Positions 9,604-18,691 of a DNA stretch of 64,000 bases are shown here, piece by piece (the stretch's first letter is position 1; the number at the start of each line of letters is the position of its first letter). The translations under genes and the position numbers were made by a program. The stretch is taken from NCBI GenBank assembly GCA_964609695.1, contig CAZSSP010000010.1, forward strand, positions 1-64,000. The letters run 5' to 3'. The notes below the pieces were generated by a model, which was not told where the DNA came from, ran no database searches, and worked only from the letters and a program-made list of their open reading frames with translations. This DNA comes from JAGNHS01 sp964609695. Lineage in GTDB: Bacteria; Bdellovibrionota; UBA2428.

Positions 9604-9795
9604 TCGTAGACCTCAACTAAAGTATAGTTTCTTCTCACTTTTTAGCCTCGGTGGCAACTCTATTTAAGGATTAAATACTACACTTAGTCGCGAGCTCCTA
9701 TTGAGCGCTAAGAAAGCTGCCTGGAATATTTTGGGCACTCTTCAAAGTTCGATACACTGATTTACTGTCACGAAACAGACACCATGCTACTGTAA

Positions 9796-10218
9796 TTATT
9801 GTTGTTTTCTATTGTGTTCTTCTACAATCTTCTTAAATCTCTCAATATCGCCTTCAAACACATCCGGATTGTGAAATGCTAAAACTAACTTCTGCTCGGC
9901 CCTATTAAAGAATCGAACTATGAAATTGTTGGAATAATATGCAAAAAGCACATGCTCATTATGACTTAAAACAAGCTCAAGAGGCTCTCCCCAAGCCCTA
10001 TCTCGGCGCTTAAAAGAATAAAGCGGTTTTCCATTTTCTAAATTATGCACATCGATTTGCCCATCGCTTCGACCCAAATAAACACGCTTAATATCACGAG
10101 AATGGCACACTGATGTCGTTTTAAAGGGAGGCTCATTGAGAACGGATTCACAGGCATAAGAGGGGACAGCCAGACTGACTCCCAAAATAACAATAATGCC
10201 CAAGCTAATTCTGAACAC
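9796..10218 (-). CDS. small secreted protein with one WD/propeller-like segment
   Basis: This is a 140-residue protein with a signal peptide (MFRISLGIIVILGVSLAVPSYA, then C). It contains a segment resembling a beta-propeller blade (VYLGRSDGQIDVHNLENGKP followed by LYSF) but is too short to close a propeller. Two Cys in the mature N-terminus could pair. No family is recognised. It sits between infC/serine hydrolase and rpmI, inside what is normally one uninterrupted operon, and could be an insertion or a truncated larger protein. Confidence 0.5.
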   Translation of the reverse strand: MFRISLGIIVILGVSLAVPSYACESVLNEPPFKTTSVCHSRDIKRVYLGRSDGQIDVHNLENGKPLYSFKRRDRAWGEPLELVLSHNEHVLFAYYSNNFIVRFFNRAEQKLVLAFHNPDVFEGDIERFKKIVEEHNRKQQ

Positions 10219-10282
10219 TGAATCTATTTAATGAAAAAGCTCAATATACGCAAAAGATTCTAATAAAACTTCAAACTCAATT

Positions 10283-11395
10283 TTATTCGTTAATGGCTTT
10301 CATGATTTCAAAACCTAAGCCCGTCGTTGTAGGGCTCATCGTATTTGCGAGCAAAACTAAAGCAGAATTCTTTTTCTTATTCACGCCAAAGAAACTCGAC
10401 ATCCCATAAGTCCCTCCATTGTGCCAATACATATCGTAAGGGTCAGGCATCTTCCTCCATAAGAGGCCAATCTGCTCAGACTCTATGGCTAATGTCTGGC
10501 GACGAGGGCGCTGAGCTATTTCAAGTATACGAAGCCATTCTTGATTTGGAGGATTTAAAATAAAACGAGCCCACAGCGACATATCCCAGAGATCTGATTT
10601 TAAGCCACCCGCAGCTGCCATCGAAGCAAAAGACCATAAGGGGCACTCCACAAGCTGAGACTCATTAAGAGCATATCCCTGAACTGCATTTTTTAATGAT
10701 TCACTCTGAGGGACTATTGAAGTGGAAGACATGGCCACAGGGTCGAGTAATTCATCTCGATAAATAGACTCCAAATTTTTATTGTAAATCGTCTCTAAAA
10801 CATCACCCAATATACCAGAAGCAATATTATCATAGCGAGATTGTGTTCCGGGAATCCAATCCAATGGACTGCGATTTAAAAAATTAACAAGTTCTTGGAC
10901 ACCAAAACTTGCCCAAGGATTGAGAGGGTCTTTGAGTTCAACACCGTCGAGAAATTTTTCGGAAAAACCCGCACGATGCGTAGCCAAATCCAAAATTGAG
11001 ATTTCTACACCGGCTTTTTTTGGAAGCTTATAATTTAAATACTTTTGAGCTAAATCATTTTCATTGATTTTGCCCTGATCCATGGCCTTTGCTAGGACAA
11101 GCCCCGTAAAAAGTTTAGTGATAGATGCAATTTCGTAGAGGCTATTATCATTGGCCGCCTGATGGGACTCAATTTTTTTTTCGCCAAAATGAATAAAGTA
11201 TTCTTCTTCGCCTTGCTTAAGAAATAAGCTCAAGCCCACTAAATCTTTGCCATCAATGAGTTTATCAATTCGTTGTTTAAGATCAGCTTTTTTTAAAAAC
11301 TTAGCTTCTAATTGAAAAGCATAAAACAAGAAAAAACCCAATAGCCCAATTCTCAAGCTCACTTGAATTTTCAAAGCCCACCCCCTCTGATTCAA
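10283..11395 (-). CDS. secreted serine hydrolase, beta-lactamase/DD-peptidase family
   Basis: This is a 370-residue class C beta-lactamase-like protein (COG1680 type). A signal peptide lies near the N-terminus (LRIGLLGFFLFYAFQLEA). The catalytic S-x-x-K is SITK in YEIASITKLFTG, the Y-x-N box is YDN in SRYDNIASGILG, and the third motif is HNGG in YWHNGGTYGMSS. Substrates in this broad family include peptidoglycan peptides, esters and beta-lactams, so none can be assigned. It starts just downstream of infC (12 bases) on the same strand and splits infC from rpmI. Confidence 0.85.
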   Translation of the reverse strand: MNQRGWALKIQVSLRIGLLGFFLFYAFQLEAKFLKKADLKQRIDKLIDGKDLVGLSLFLKQGEEEYFIHFGEKKIESHQAANDNSLYEIASITKLFTGLVLAKAMDQGKINENDLAQKYLNYKLPKKAGVEISILDLATHRAGFSEKFLDGVELKDPLNPWASFGVQELVNFLNRSPLDWIPGTQSRYDNIASGILGDVLETIYNKNLESIYRDELLDPVAMSSTSIVPQSESLKNAVQGYALNESQLVECPLWSFASMAAAGGLKSDLWDMSLWARFILNPPNQEWLRILEIAQRPRRQTLAIESEQIGLLWRKMPDPYDMYWHNGGTYGMSSFFGVNKKKNSALVLLANTMSPTTTGLGFEIMKAINE

Positions 11396-11407
11396 TTCAA
11401 AAAAATT

Positions 11408-12046
11408 CTAAATTTTACCTGAGGACGGAACTTGTGGACTAGAATTTGTTAAGGGCGAAGTTGGCAGCACAAAAGTATTCTCTGGAATATTTCGTGGGCG
11501 ATTCATCGTCGAAACCAAAGTCTCAGTTTTACCCTTTTTAAAAGGAGCAAAAATTACAATCAGTCTTTTACCTTCAAGAGAAGGTTGTGAATCAATAGAA
11601 GCTTTTCCTTCTAATCTCTCGGCAAATTCAAGTAGAGTGTCCCAACCCACCCCCAAATGCTCAAGCTCACGACCACGATAGAAGACTGTGACTTTAACTT
11701 TGTCGCCAGACTCTAAAAACTCAATGGCACGCTGAGATTTGTGAGAAATATCGTGAACTTCAGTTTTAGGACGCAACTGTATTTCTTTAACTTCAACCAC
11801 GACTTGTTTCTTTTTAGCGACTTGGCTTTTCTTTTTCTCTTGGTATTTGTACTTGCCATAGTCCATGATTTTGCAAACTGGTGGATCAGATTTATCAGCC
11901 ACTTGCACGAGATCGAGACCATAAGATTCCGCTTGGCGAATGGCTTCTCGAGTGTCGAGAATTCCAAGCTGTTGGCCCTCAGGGCCAATCACACGCACAA
12001 AAGACGCACGAATGCGTCGGTTTACTGAAAGTTCCTTAAAGCTAAT
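11408..12046 (-). CDS. infC: translation initiation factor IF-3, predicted ATT start
   Basis: IF-3 binds the 30S subunit, prevents subunit joining and proofreads start codons. The IF3-N domain (RVIGPEGQQLGILDTREAIR, VCKIMDYGKYKYQ) and IF3-C domain (VKEIQLRPKTEVHDI, KVKVTVFYRGRE, LIVIFAPFKKG) are intact, followed by an extra ~35-residue Pro/Ser-rich tail. No ATG, GTG or TTG is available before a GTG at 11998, which would cut off the conserved SVNRRIRASFV stretch. An AGGAGG at 12055-12060 is placed 8 bases before an ATT at 12046. E. coli infC also starts at AUU, the basis of its autoregulation. The gene follows thrS by 24 bases. Confidence 0.9.
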   Translation of the reverse strand: MSFKELSVNRRIRASFVRVIGPEGQQLGILDTREAIRQAESYGLDLVQVADKSDPPVCKIMDYGKYKYQEKKKSQVAKKKQVVVEVKEIQLRPKTEVHDISHKSQRAIEFLESGDKVKVTVFYRGRELEHLGVGWDTLLEFAERLEGKASIDSQPSLEGKRLIVIFAPFKKGKTETLVSTMNRPRNIPENTFVLPTSPLTNSSPQVPSSGKI

Positions 12047-12054
12047 ACGAATAT

Positions 12055-12060
12055 CCTCCT
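12055..12060 (-). promoter_or_regulatory. ribosome binding site that fixes the infC ATT start
   Basis: A consensus AGGAGG reads on the minus strand 8 bases before ATT (12046-12044). A second ATT (12052-12050) is only 2 bases away and too close. The site supports initiation at the non-canonical codon rather than at the internal GTG. Confidence 0.8.
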
Positions 12061-12070
12061 TGGACTTTGG

Positions 12071-13981
12071 TCATGAAAGTTTAGGCTGTGCCTGATCTTG
12101 AATACTGGCTAGGAAATCTGCCAATACGAGACCTTGCTTCTGAGTACCGTCCCTAAAACGCACGCTTAGAGTGTTATTTTGAGATTCTTGTGCGCCTATG
12201 ATGATCATATATGGGATACGGAATTTGTGATGCTTTTTAATTTTAGCTGAAAGCTTGTCATTTGAGTCGTCAAGTAGGGCACGATAGCCCTTAGCTTTTA
12301 ATTCGTCAAAAACTTTTTTCGCATAGGGATTCACGTCTTCCTGAACACTCATCACTAACAATTGGGTAGGACAAAGCCATAGTGGAAATTGTCCAGCAAA
12401 GTGTTCGATTAGAATACCTAAAAAACGCTCCAAAGAACCAGCTATCGCCCTGTGAATCATAACGGGAATATGCATAGTATTATCACTTCCAGCATAATTT
12501 AAGCCAAAGCGCTCAGGCATCATAAAATCTAGCTGAACTGTTCCACACTGATGAGTTCGATCTAAGGAGTCCTTTAAATGGAAATCGATTTTGGGACCAT
12601 AAAAAGCGCCATCTCCAGGATTCACTTTATAAGTTTCTCCCGCTCGCTCCAAGGCGTTCTTGAGTGATTGCTCGGCCTTATCCCAAACAGCATCATCACC
12701 AATACGCTTTTCAGGGCGAGTTGAAAGTTCGATGGCGAAACTAAAACCAAACAATGAATAAAATTTACGAATCATTCCTAAGACTCGAAGAATTTCATCT
12801 TCGATTTGCTCATGAGTGCAATAGATATGAGCATCATCTTGCACAAAGCTTCGCACACGGAATAGACCATTAACCACACCACTGCGCTCATATCTGTGCA
12901 CGCGGCCGAATTCAGCCAAACGAATAGGAAGTTCCTTATAAGAGTGGCGCTGATTTCCGTAAATCAAGCAATGGCCGGGACAATTCATGGGTTTTACGGC
13001 AAAGTTTTGCTCGTCGACCGCTGTGAAATACATATTTTCGCGGTAATTGTCGTAGTGACCAGAAGTCTTCCAAAGTTTCTCACTCATAATAAGAGGTGAG
13101 ATTACACTCTGAAAACCATTTTGGCGGTTAAGTTCATCGAGCACATCTCGAACGCTATTATAAAGAAAAGTACCCGCACTATGAAAAAATGGAGAGGCCG
13201 GAGCTTCTTCATGAAATGAAAAAAGATCCATTTCCACGCCCACCTTACGGTGGTCACGTTTTTTAGCTTCTTCAATTTGAAAGAGATGCTTTTGAAGGGC
13301 TTCTTCACTGCCAAATGCGGTTCCGTAAATTCGAGAAAGCATTGCGTTCTTTTCATCGCCTCGCCAATAAGCTCCTGCCACATTAGTGAGCTTAATGGCT
13401 GGAATTTGCCCGGTATGAACCACATGAGGTCCACGACAAAGATCCATAAAATCGCCTTGATAATAGACACTGACTTGTGTGACTTTTTCGTTGCTCACTA
13501 GGTCACGAATAATTTCAGCTTTATAATGTTCGCCTATAGATTCAAAGTGGCTAATAGCTTTTTCAACAGGCCAATCTTCACGCTTAAGTTTGAAAGCTGA
13601 ACCTATGATTTTCTTCATTTTTTTTTCTATCGCAGGCAAGTCTTCAAGTTTGAAGGCGTCCTTGCGTGCGAAATCATAATAAAAACCAGAATCAATAACG
13701 GGTCCGATAGTCACTTGAGTGTCGGGATATAATTCTTTTACCGCTTGAGCCAAAATATGAGCTGTAGTGTGACGAATAATTTCTAGACCTTCTGGAGAGT
13801 CTGAATAAATAAGTTCTGCTTTTTCGGTGCTAGACTCGGGGAGCTTCATATGAAGATCGAGTACTTTTTCGCCTAATTTAATACCCAAAAGCACACGTTT
13901 AGTTTTAAGCTTTGGAAGCAAATCCAAACCTTTTTCAAAGGAACCCGATAAAACACACTGCGAAGATTCAAAAAAGTCCAT
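12071..13981 (-). CDS. thrS: threonine--tRNA ligase
   Basis: This class II synthetase charges tRNA-Thr. The 636 residues show a TGS-like N-terminus, the editing domain (HTTAHILAQAVKELYPDTQV, the HxxxH site, and CRGPHV), the catalytic core (FAVKPMNCPGHCLIYG, AEFGRVHRYERSGVVNGLFR, YGPKIDFHLKDSL, GSLERFLGILIEHF) and the anticodon domain. Zinc ligands C/H/H are in place. It is the first gene of the thrS-infC pair. The ATG at 13981 lies after about 97 bases with no obvious T-box. Confidence 0.97.
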   Translation of the reverse strand: MDFFESSQCVLSGSFEKGLDLLPKLKTKRVLLGIKLGEKVLDLHMKLPESSTEKAELIYSDSPEGLEIIRHTTAHILAQAVKELYPDTQVTIGPVIDSGFYYDFARKDAFKLEDLPAIEKKMKKIIGSAFKLKREDWPVEKAISHFESIGEHYKAEIIRDLVSNEKVTQVSVYYQGDFMDLCRGPHVVHTGQIPAIKLTNVAGAYWRGDEKNAMLSRIYGTAFGSEEALQKHLFQIEEAKKRDHRKVGVEMDLFSFHEEAPASPFFHSAGTFLYNSVRDVLDELNRQNGFQSVISPLIMSEKLWKTSGHYDNYRENMYFTAVDEQNFAVKPMNCPGHCLIYGNQRHSYKELPIRLAEFGRVHRYERSGVVNGLFRVRSFVQDDAHIYCTHEQIEDEILRVLGMIRKFYSLFGFSFAIELSTRPEKRIGDDAVWDKAEQSLKNALERAGETYKVNPGDGAFYGPKIDFHLKDSLDRTHQCGTVQLDFMMPERFGLNYAGSDNTMHIPVMIHRAIAGSLERFLGILIEHFAGQFPLWLCPTQLLVMSVQEDVNPYAKKVFDELKAKGYRALLDDSNDKLSAKIKKHHKFRIPYMIIIGAQESQNNTLSVRFRDGTQKQGLVLADFLASIQDQAQPKLS

Positions 13982-14078
13982 ATTTATAGTGGTATATCAT
14001 GACGTGAAAGCGGGTAACAGGTCAACAGTGGATTCAATATTGGACAAAAATCAAAGCCCATTTTAAAGACTTTGGCCT

Positions 14079-14372
14079 ATGAATCGTTCTATTCTTTTTT
14101 TCCTATTTTTATTTTCCCTTAGCCTGCAAGCCGAAAGGCCTAAAAAACTTAAGACTACTAAAACTTGCGAACGTGGCATGGCCTTTTTTGATGACCCTAA
14201 TTATTTCGATTTAGACCCCTGGGCCGATATTAAAAAAAAGAAAAAGCGCCGAGCAAAAAATTCTAACGAGGAGAATAGCGCTCGGCATGTGTCCTCAAAC
14301 GAGGGTGATAGCGATTTATCCAATGGTGGGTATGGCGGCGCTGCTCGAGACGAAGAGATCTACTTCAAATAA
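14079..14372 (+). CDS. small secreted charged protein
   Basis: This is a 97-residue protein with a signal peptide (MNRSILFFLFLFSLSLQA) and a short mature chain that is strongly basic in the middle (KKKKKRRAKN) and acidic/Ser/Gly-rich at the end. One Cys is present. No family is recognised. It is divergent from thrS and convergent with the next gene, whose stop lies one base away. The ribosome site is weak. Confidence 0.5.
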   Translation: MNRSILFFLFLFSLSLQAERPKKLKTTKTCERGMAFFDDPNYFDLDPWADIKKKKKRRAKNSNEENSARHVSSNEGDSDLSNGGYGGAARDEEIYFK

Positions 14373-14373
14373 T

Positions 14374-15516
14374 TTAGCGATTGAATAATTGCGCAAAATC
14401 AAAGTCGAAAAAAATTGGAAAATGATCGGAAGGATTCTTTTCGCGTTCATCCCAAGTTTTTGGTAGTGGCCTCACCGAATTGTCTTCGTTCTTATATCGA
14501 TAAACATAAATCTTTTTCATTCGAGTTTTATCTTGCAGAAACCACGATGAAACTAAAATATGATCTATCTGAGAATACTCGGTCACTGGGTGAGGGTCTT
14601 CTTCGCTAGCTTTGGGGTGGTAACTATGTGTGACACGCTCAAGATCGCTGGCCTTGGGTTCGATAAAATCAAAAGGGTCGCCCATGTCTTTATTCTTTTG
14701 AATGGCCTCAAAAGCCGCCTCCGAACGTGCTTGGCCATTAAAATCTCCTGCCAATATATAAACGAATTTTGGACCATAGATTTCTTTATAGATTTCAATG
14801 AGCTTTAGAGTTTCTTCAACTTGAACCTTTCGAAGCATTTCCCCTAAGGGATCGCCCGGACGTGGCCGTTTACTTTTATAATGTGTTCCAAAAACACTTA
14901 GTAGCGGAAGACTCTCGGAAGTTTTACCTTTTTCTCGAATTTCAAGCACAGGCAAATCACGCGAAAAAATTCGAGTGGCTGCTCTTTTGGGAAAGAGAGG
15001 ATCTTTAGCCAAACGATTTTTATGTGATAAAAGTTTCAAATCAAAGGGCAAATCTTTTTTCACAAGGAAAGCAATATCTATTCCTCGTGGGTCATTTCCC
15101 TCTATGAGCAAAACTCGATAAGCGCCCTTTAAATGCAAGCGATTAAAAAGTTCTAAGGCTTGAATTTTTTCAACTTCCTGACAAACAAGTATATCGGGGT
15201 CTTCACTTAATATGGTTTGAGCCAATTCCTTGATTTTGAAAGCCTCTTTTGGGCGAGGTTCTTCGACCATTCGACCTCGATGCCCCTCATAATCATAGAC
15301 AAGTTTTCCCTGATATTCGTAAAGATTATAAAGATTGTAACTACCCACTTTTAAAGTTTTGATGTCTTTTATATTGCGTGTAGGAAATTCTTTTTCAAGT
15401 TTATAGGGCATAAGCATATCTTCGCAAAAAGGAGCTTGGGGAGGAGTTTTTGCAGCTAAACTAAACCCGAATACGAAGTTCAACAAAAGTAGTTTCGAAA
15501 TATTAGCTAATCCCAC
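14374..15516 (-). CDS. secreted endonuclease/exonuclease/phosphatase family protein
   Basis: This is a 380-residue EEP-fold protein. After a signal peptide (LLLNFVFGFSLAAKT) come the family elements: VGSYNLYNLYEY (metal Asn), ILVCQEVEKIQALELF (metal Glu), VFGTHYKSKRPRPGDP, ILAGDFNGQA (catalytic D-x-N) and a terminal SDHFPIFFDF (catalytic D-H). All active-site positions are present, so it is probably an active periplasmic or secreted nuclease or phosphodiesterase/phosphatase. The substrate cannot be told from sequence. For a predator a secreted DNase would make sense, but that is speculation. Confidence 0.85.
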   Translation of the reverse strand: MGLANISKLLLLNFVFGFSLAAKTPPQAPFCEDMLMPYKLEKEFPTRNIKDIKTLKVGSYNLYNLYEYQGKLVYDYEGHRGRMVEEPRPKEAFKIKELAQTILSEDPDILVCQEVEKIQALELFNRLHLKGAYRVLLIEGNDPRGIDIAFLVKKDLPFDLKLLSHKNRLAKDPLFPKRAATRIFSRDLPVLEIREKGKTSESLPLLSVFGTHYKSKRPRPGDPLGEMLRKVQVEETLKLIEIYKEIYGPKFVYILAGDFNGQARSEAAFEAIQKNKDMGDPFDFIEPKASDLERVTHSYHPKASEEDPHPVTEYSQIDHILVSSWFLQDKTRMKKIYVYRYKNEDNSVRPLPKTWDEREKNPSDHFPIFFDFDFAQLFNR

Positions 15517-15574
15517 AAATCCCTCTAGCTAATGGATTTAACATGTATGAGCTAACTCTAAAAGATTTAGCAAT

Positions 15575-15613
15575 AAAAAGATCCAAAATTAGCCTTTAAG
15601 CTAACTCGGATCT
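15575..15613 (-). terminator. intrinsic terminator of the 130-residue secreted protein gene
   Basis: On the minus strand AGATCC pairs with GGATCT and an inner TTAGC pairs with GCTAA, followed by TTTTT. It lies 29 bases past the stop of the upstream minus-strand gene. Confidence 0.7.
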
Positions 15614-15641
15614 CATGAGTTATTTTCGAGCTGATTAGAAA

Positions 15642-16034
15642 TTATTCAGTATAGGCTGTTGCAGTAGAACTTGTAGTTGATGTTGAGCTTTCAACTGGGG
15701 CAGCATTATATTTGTCGTGATAGGATTTAGAATTTCCACGCATTTGATGTGCATACAAAACCAACATGCCCGCCGCATTATTACATTCCTCAAGTGTTTG
15801 AGCGTTGTGAAGTGCCTCTAAATTACTTTGAAGAGCCGGACCGTTATTATCTTTTACATATTGATTGTCGTCGGCATGAGTTGCAGTAACCGCTAACGTT
15901 TGCTCATAAGCTTGAATCGCCATATTCGCTATATTTTGATAGGAGCTGCCGCAATCTTCAGCCAATACATTTAATGAAGCAAAAAAACTGCTTATCAAAA
16001 ATAGTTGTTTTATTTTGATACTAAAGTTTTTCAT
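15642..16034 (-). CDS. small secreted protein of unknown function
   Basis: This is a 130-residue protein with a signal peptide (KQLFLISSFFASLNVLAED). The mature part is helical-looking with two Cys (EDCGSSY and LEECNNA) and a Ser/Thr-rich tail (SSTSTTSSTATAYTE). No family is recognised. It is a single gene with its own terminator. Upstream, 16035-16278 contains only AT-rich sequence and a short AATTTTTT/AAAAAATT hairpin. Confidence 0.6.
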   Translation of the reverse strand: MKNFSIKIKQLFLISSFFASLNVLAEDCGSSYQNIANMAIQAYEQTLAVTATHADDNQYVKDNNGPALQSNLEALHNAQTLEECNNAAGMLVLYAHQMRGNSKSYHDKYNAAPVESSTSTTSSTATAYTE

Positions 16035-16278
16035 ATTCTTTTTTCCCTTCTTAGTTCTCTTTCAGTATGCAAAAAAAATGTGACATGAAAGTGTTTGCCA
16101 AATGAAGATTGAATGAAATTTGAATTTTTTTATTGAAAAAATTTATTAACTGAATCGCAATAATATCTTCATCGAATTTTTATAGCTTAGAGTCCTTTTG
16201 CGCCAATGATGGATTTAAATCCTAATCTTTACCCTATATTAACTAGTGAGCTTATACTCTTATCTATAGACTAAAGTT

Positions 16279-18672
16279 ATGGGGAGCCTGCGCCAAATAG
16301 CTTTGCTTTTGATGAACTTAGTCTTCCTAAGTTCGTGCGCTATTGTGGTGAGCAACCCCAATAAAAACAAAATAGCAGCTGCTCAATCATCGAGTTCCAC
16401 ATTAAGCTTTTTTTTTGAATATCTTGGTTTTTCAACAAGTAGCCGAAGTCCTAGTTTTTATGGTCTCACACCGAGATTTCGAAGATATAGTCACACCTCA
16501 ACATTGTTAAAAGATGGACGCATTTTAATTGCGGGTGGATTCGATGGATATAATCAACTTTCTTCTTGTGAAATTTACGATCCCAAAAGCGGCCTTTGGA
16601 CCATAACAGGATCATTAAATATTACGCGTGAAAAACATACTGCGACTTTGCTCAATGACGGCAGAGTTGTCGTAATAGGAGGTTACGACACTTCAAGTTA
16701 CAAAGATATTCCAGAAATTTACGACCCTGCCTCAGGTAGCTGGTCTACGATCTCCACAATGGCAATTGGTCGGACAAACCATACAAGCACACTTTTAAAT
16801 TCAGGAAATGTTCTCGTTGTTGGAGGTTCTAATGGTTTCGAATTATCTTCAGTTGAGCTTTTCAACCCCGTCAATGACTCTTGGACCTCATTAACATCTA
16901 TACCTGGTGGAAATAGAGCTGATCACATCGCTGTATTACTTAACTCGGGAGAAGTTTTAGTGAGTGGAGGAACTTATGGTTCTGGAGCATTAAGAACTTC
17001 TAAATTATTTAATCCCATTACAGAAACATGGAGCAATACAGGGAGCATGATTGATACTCGAATCCTTCCTACGGCTCACCTTTTAGCCAACAATAAAGTT
17101 ATAGTTATAGGTGGTTCTGATTATACAAGTACTCTAAAATCTTCTGAAATTTACGATCCATCCACAGGTCAATGGAGTGCAACTGGCTCCATGAATAATG
17201 CAAGAATCTTACATAATTCAATTCATCTACAAAACGACAATATCGTAGTGATGGGTGGACTTGAAACCATGACTTCAATTAATACTGTAGAGGTTTACAC
17301 ACCAAGCACTGGAAGCTGGGCACTACAAAGTCCTATGAATATTTCTAGAAGGAATTTTTCATCAGTACTTCTAGATAATGGAAAAATATTAGTTAGCGGT
17401 GGAGTCAACGATAACAGCATTGAAAACGTTGAAATATTCGATCCAAGTTTAAATACATGGAATTCCCTTGAAGCACCCATTGCAAGAGGATCGCACACCA
17501 GCACTCTTCTCAACAATGGAAAGGTGCTAATTACGGGCGGATTTGACAGTATTTTTGGAAATATTTCTTCCCCTCAACTTTTTAATCCAAGCACTGGTCA
17601 ATGGAGCACCGCTGCTTCAATGACAGGCGTGCGATCCAGCCACAGTGCCACGACTCTAAATAACGGCAATGTTCTAATCGCAGGAGGAACTGCAGGAAGC
17701 GACGGACTTAACACCTCGCAGATTTACAACCCCACAACGAATTCCTGGAGCACGGGCCCCACCCTCAATTACCCAAGATACATGCATACGGCCAACCTCC
17801 TTAGAAACAATAAAGTTTTAGTGACAGGCGGAAACACAGACGGCGCCCATGGTTACATCACTTCCAGTATTGAATTATACGATCCTGTTCTAGGCACATG
17901 GTCAACAGCAGGCTTTATGTCGAAAGCTCGCATGGCACATACGGCTACTACATTGACTAATGGAAATATACTTATTGCTGGAGGTAGCGACAACGTACCC
18001 TCTTATCCAATTCAAACTCAAATTTATGATCCCAGCTCAGGATTATCTAATACAGCCAATATGAACATTGGTCGTATTGGTCACTCGGCTAACTTACTTA
18101 ACAACGGCAAAGTTCTTGTTGTAGGAGGTTATGATGGAGTTTCACTATTAGATTCTGCGGAATTATATGATCCGGTTGCTAATACTTGGACTCCAACAGG
18201 ATCTCTTGCTGATGCCAGAGAATATCATACGGCTTTACTTTTAAACGACGGACGTGTTCTCGTTGTGGGGGGCCTCACAAGCTCAGGTACAGGATCTGCA
18301 GAAATTTACGACCCCACTCTTGGCAGCTGGTCTTCAGCCGGAATTTTTGCTACTGAATACAGAAGTGATCTTAGCTCAACTCTACTAAGCAATGGCATTC
18401 CTATGATCATTGGAGGTACAGGTTCATTGGCTTCAGGAAGCGTGTTGTTTTACTCAGATTTTAGTCCTGTAAGTGTAACTTTAAGTGGTGGAACCGCTCC
18501 CTACACTCTAAATTTAAATTTGAATCCAAAAATCTCCACGCCAGCATTTCAAAACCCCATAGATTCTTCAAAAATAACTTTATTTCCATTAAGCGAATCT
18601 ACTATTAATTTTTATTTCAGCGACTCAACAGGGCTAGCAACAGACTCCGACTCCATCATTGTTTCGCCTTAG
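16279..18672 (+). CDS. kelch-repeat lipoprotein
   Basis: This is a 797-residue surface or periplasmic lipoprotein (lipobox LSSC, Cys20) built of about 14 kelch-type repeats. Each runs roughly HTSTLLKDGRILIAGG - x - YDP - x - W - x - TGS, with 14 double-Gly motifs between residues ~75 and ~740, enough for two beta-propellers. Kelch propellers usually bind proteins or carbohydrates, and proteins of this lipobox-plus-kelch kind are common in Bdellovibrionota and Myxococcota. A short C-terminal segment (SGGTAPYTLNLNLNP) looks like an Ig-like cap. Ligand unknown. It is convergent with speA. Confidence 0.8.
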   Translation: MGSLRQIALLLMNLVFLSSCAIVVSNPNKNKIAAAQSSSSTLSFFFEYLGFSTSSRSPSFYGLTPRFRRYSHTSTLLKDGRILIAGGFDGYNQLSSCEIYDPKSGLWTITGSLNITREKHTATLLNDGRVVVIGGYDTSSYKDIPEIYDPASGSWSTISTMAIGRTNHTSTLLNSGNVLVVGGSNGFELSSVELFNPVNDSWTSLTSIPGGNRADHIAVLLNSGEVLVSGGTYGSGALRTSKLFNPITETWSNTGSMIDTRILPTAHLLANNKVIVIGGSDYTSTLKSSEIYDPSTGQWSATGSMNNARILHNSIHLQNDNIVVMGGLETMTSINTVEVYTPSTGSWALQSPMNISRRNFSSVLLDNGKILVSGGVNDNSIENVEIFDPSLNTWNSLEAPIARGSHTSTLLNNGKVLITGGFDSIFGNISSPQLFNPSTGQWSTAASMTGVRSSHSATTLNNGNVLIAGGTAGSDGLNTSQIYNPTTNSWSTGPTLNYPRYMHTANLLRNNKVLVTGGNTDGAHGYITSSIELYDPVLGTWSTAGFMSKARMAHTATTLTNGNILIAGGSDNVPSYPIQTQIYDPSSGLSNTANMNIGRIGHSANLLNNGKVLVVGGYDGVSLLDSAELYDPVANTWTPTGSLADAREYHTALLLNDGRVLVVGGLTSSGTGSAEIYDPTLGSWSSAGIFATEYRSDLSSTLLSNGIPMIIGGTGSLASGSVLFYSDFSPVSVTLSGGTAPYTLNLNLNPKISTPAFQNPIDSSKITLFPLSESTINFYFSDSTGLATDSDSIIVSP

Positions 18673-18691
18673 ATTAGAAAAACTTGGCTTC

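Noticed and set aside
16279..18672. DNA-level tandem repeat in the kelch gene
   Set aside because: The repetition is explained by kelch repeats at protein level; DNA copies are well diverged.
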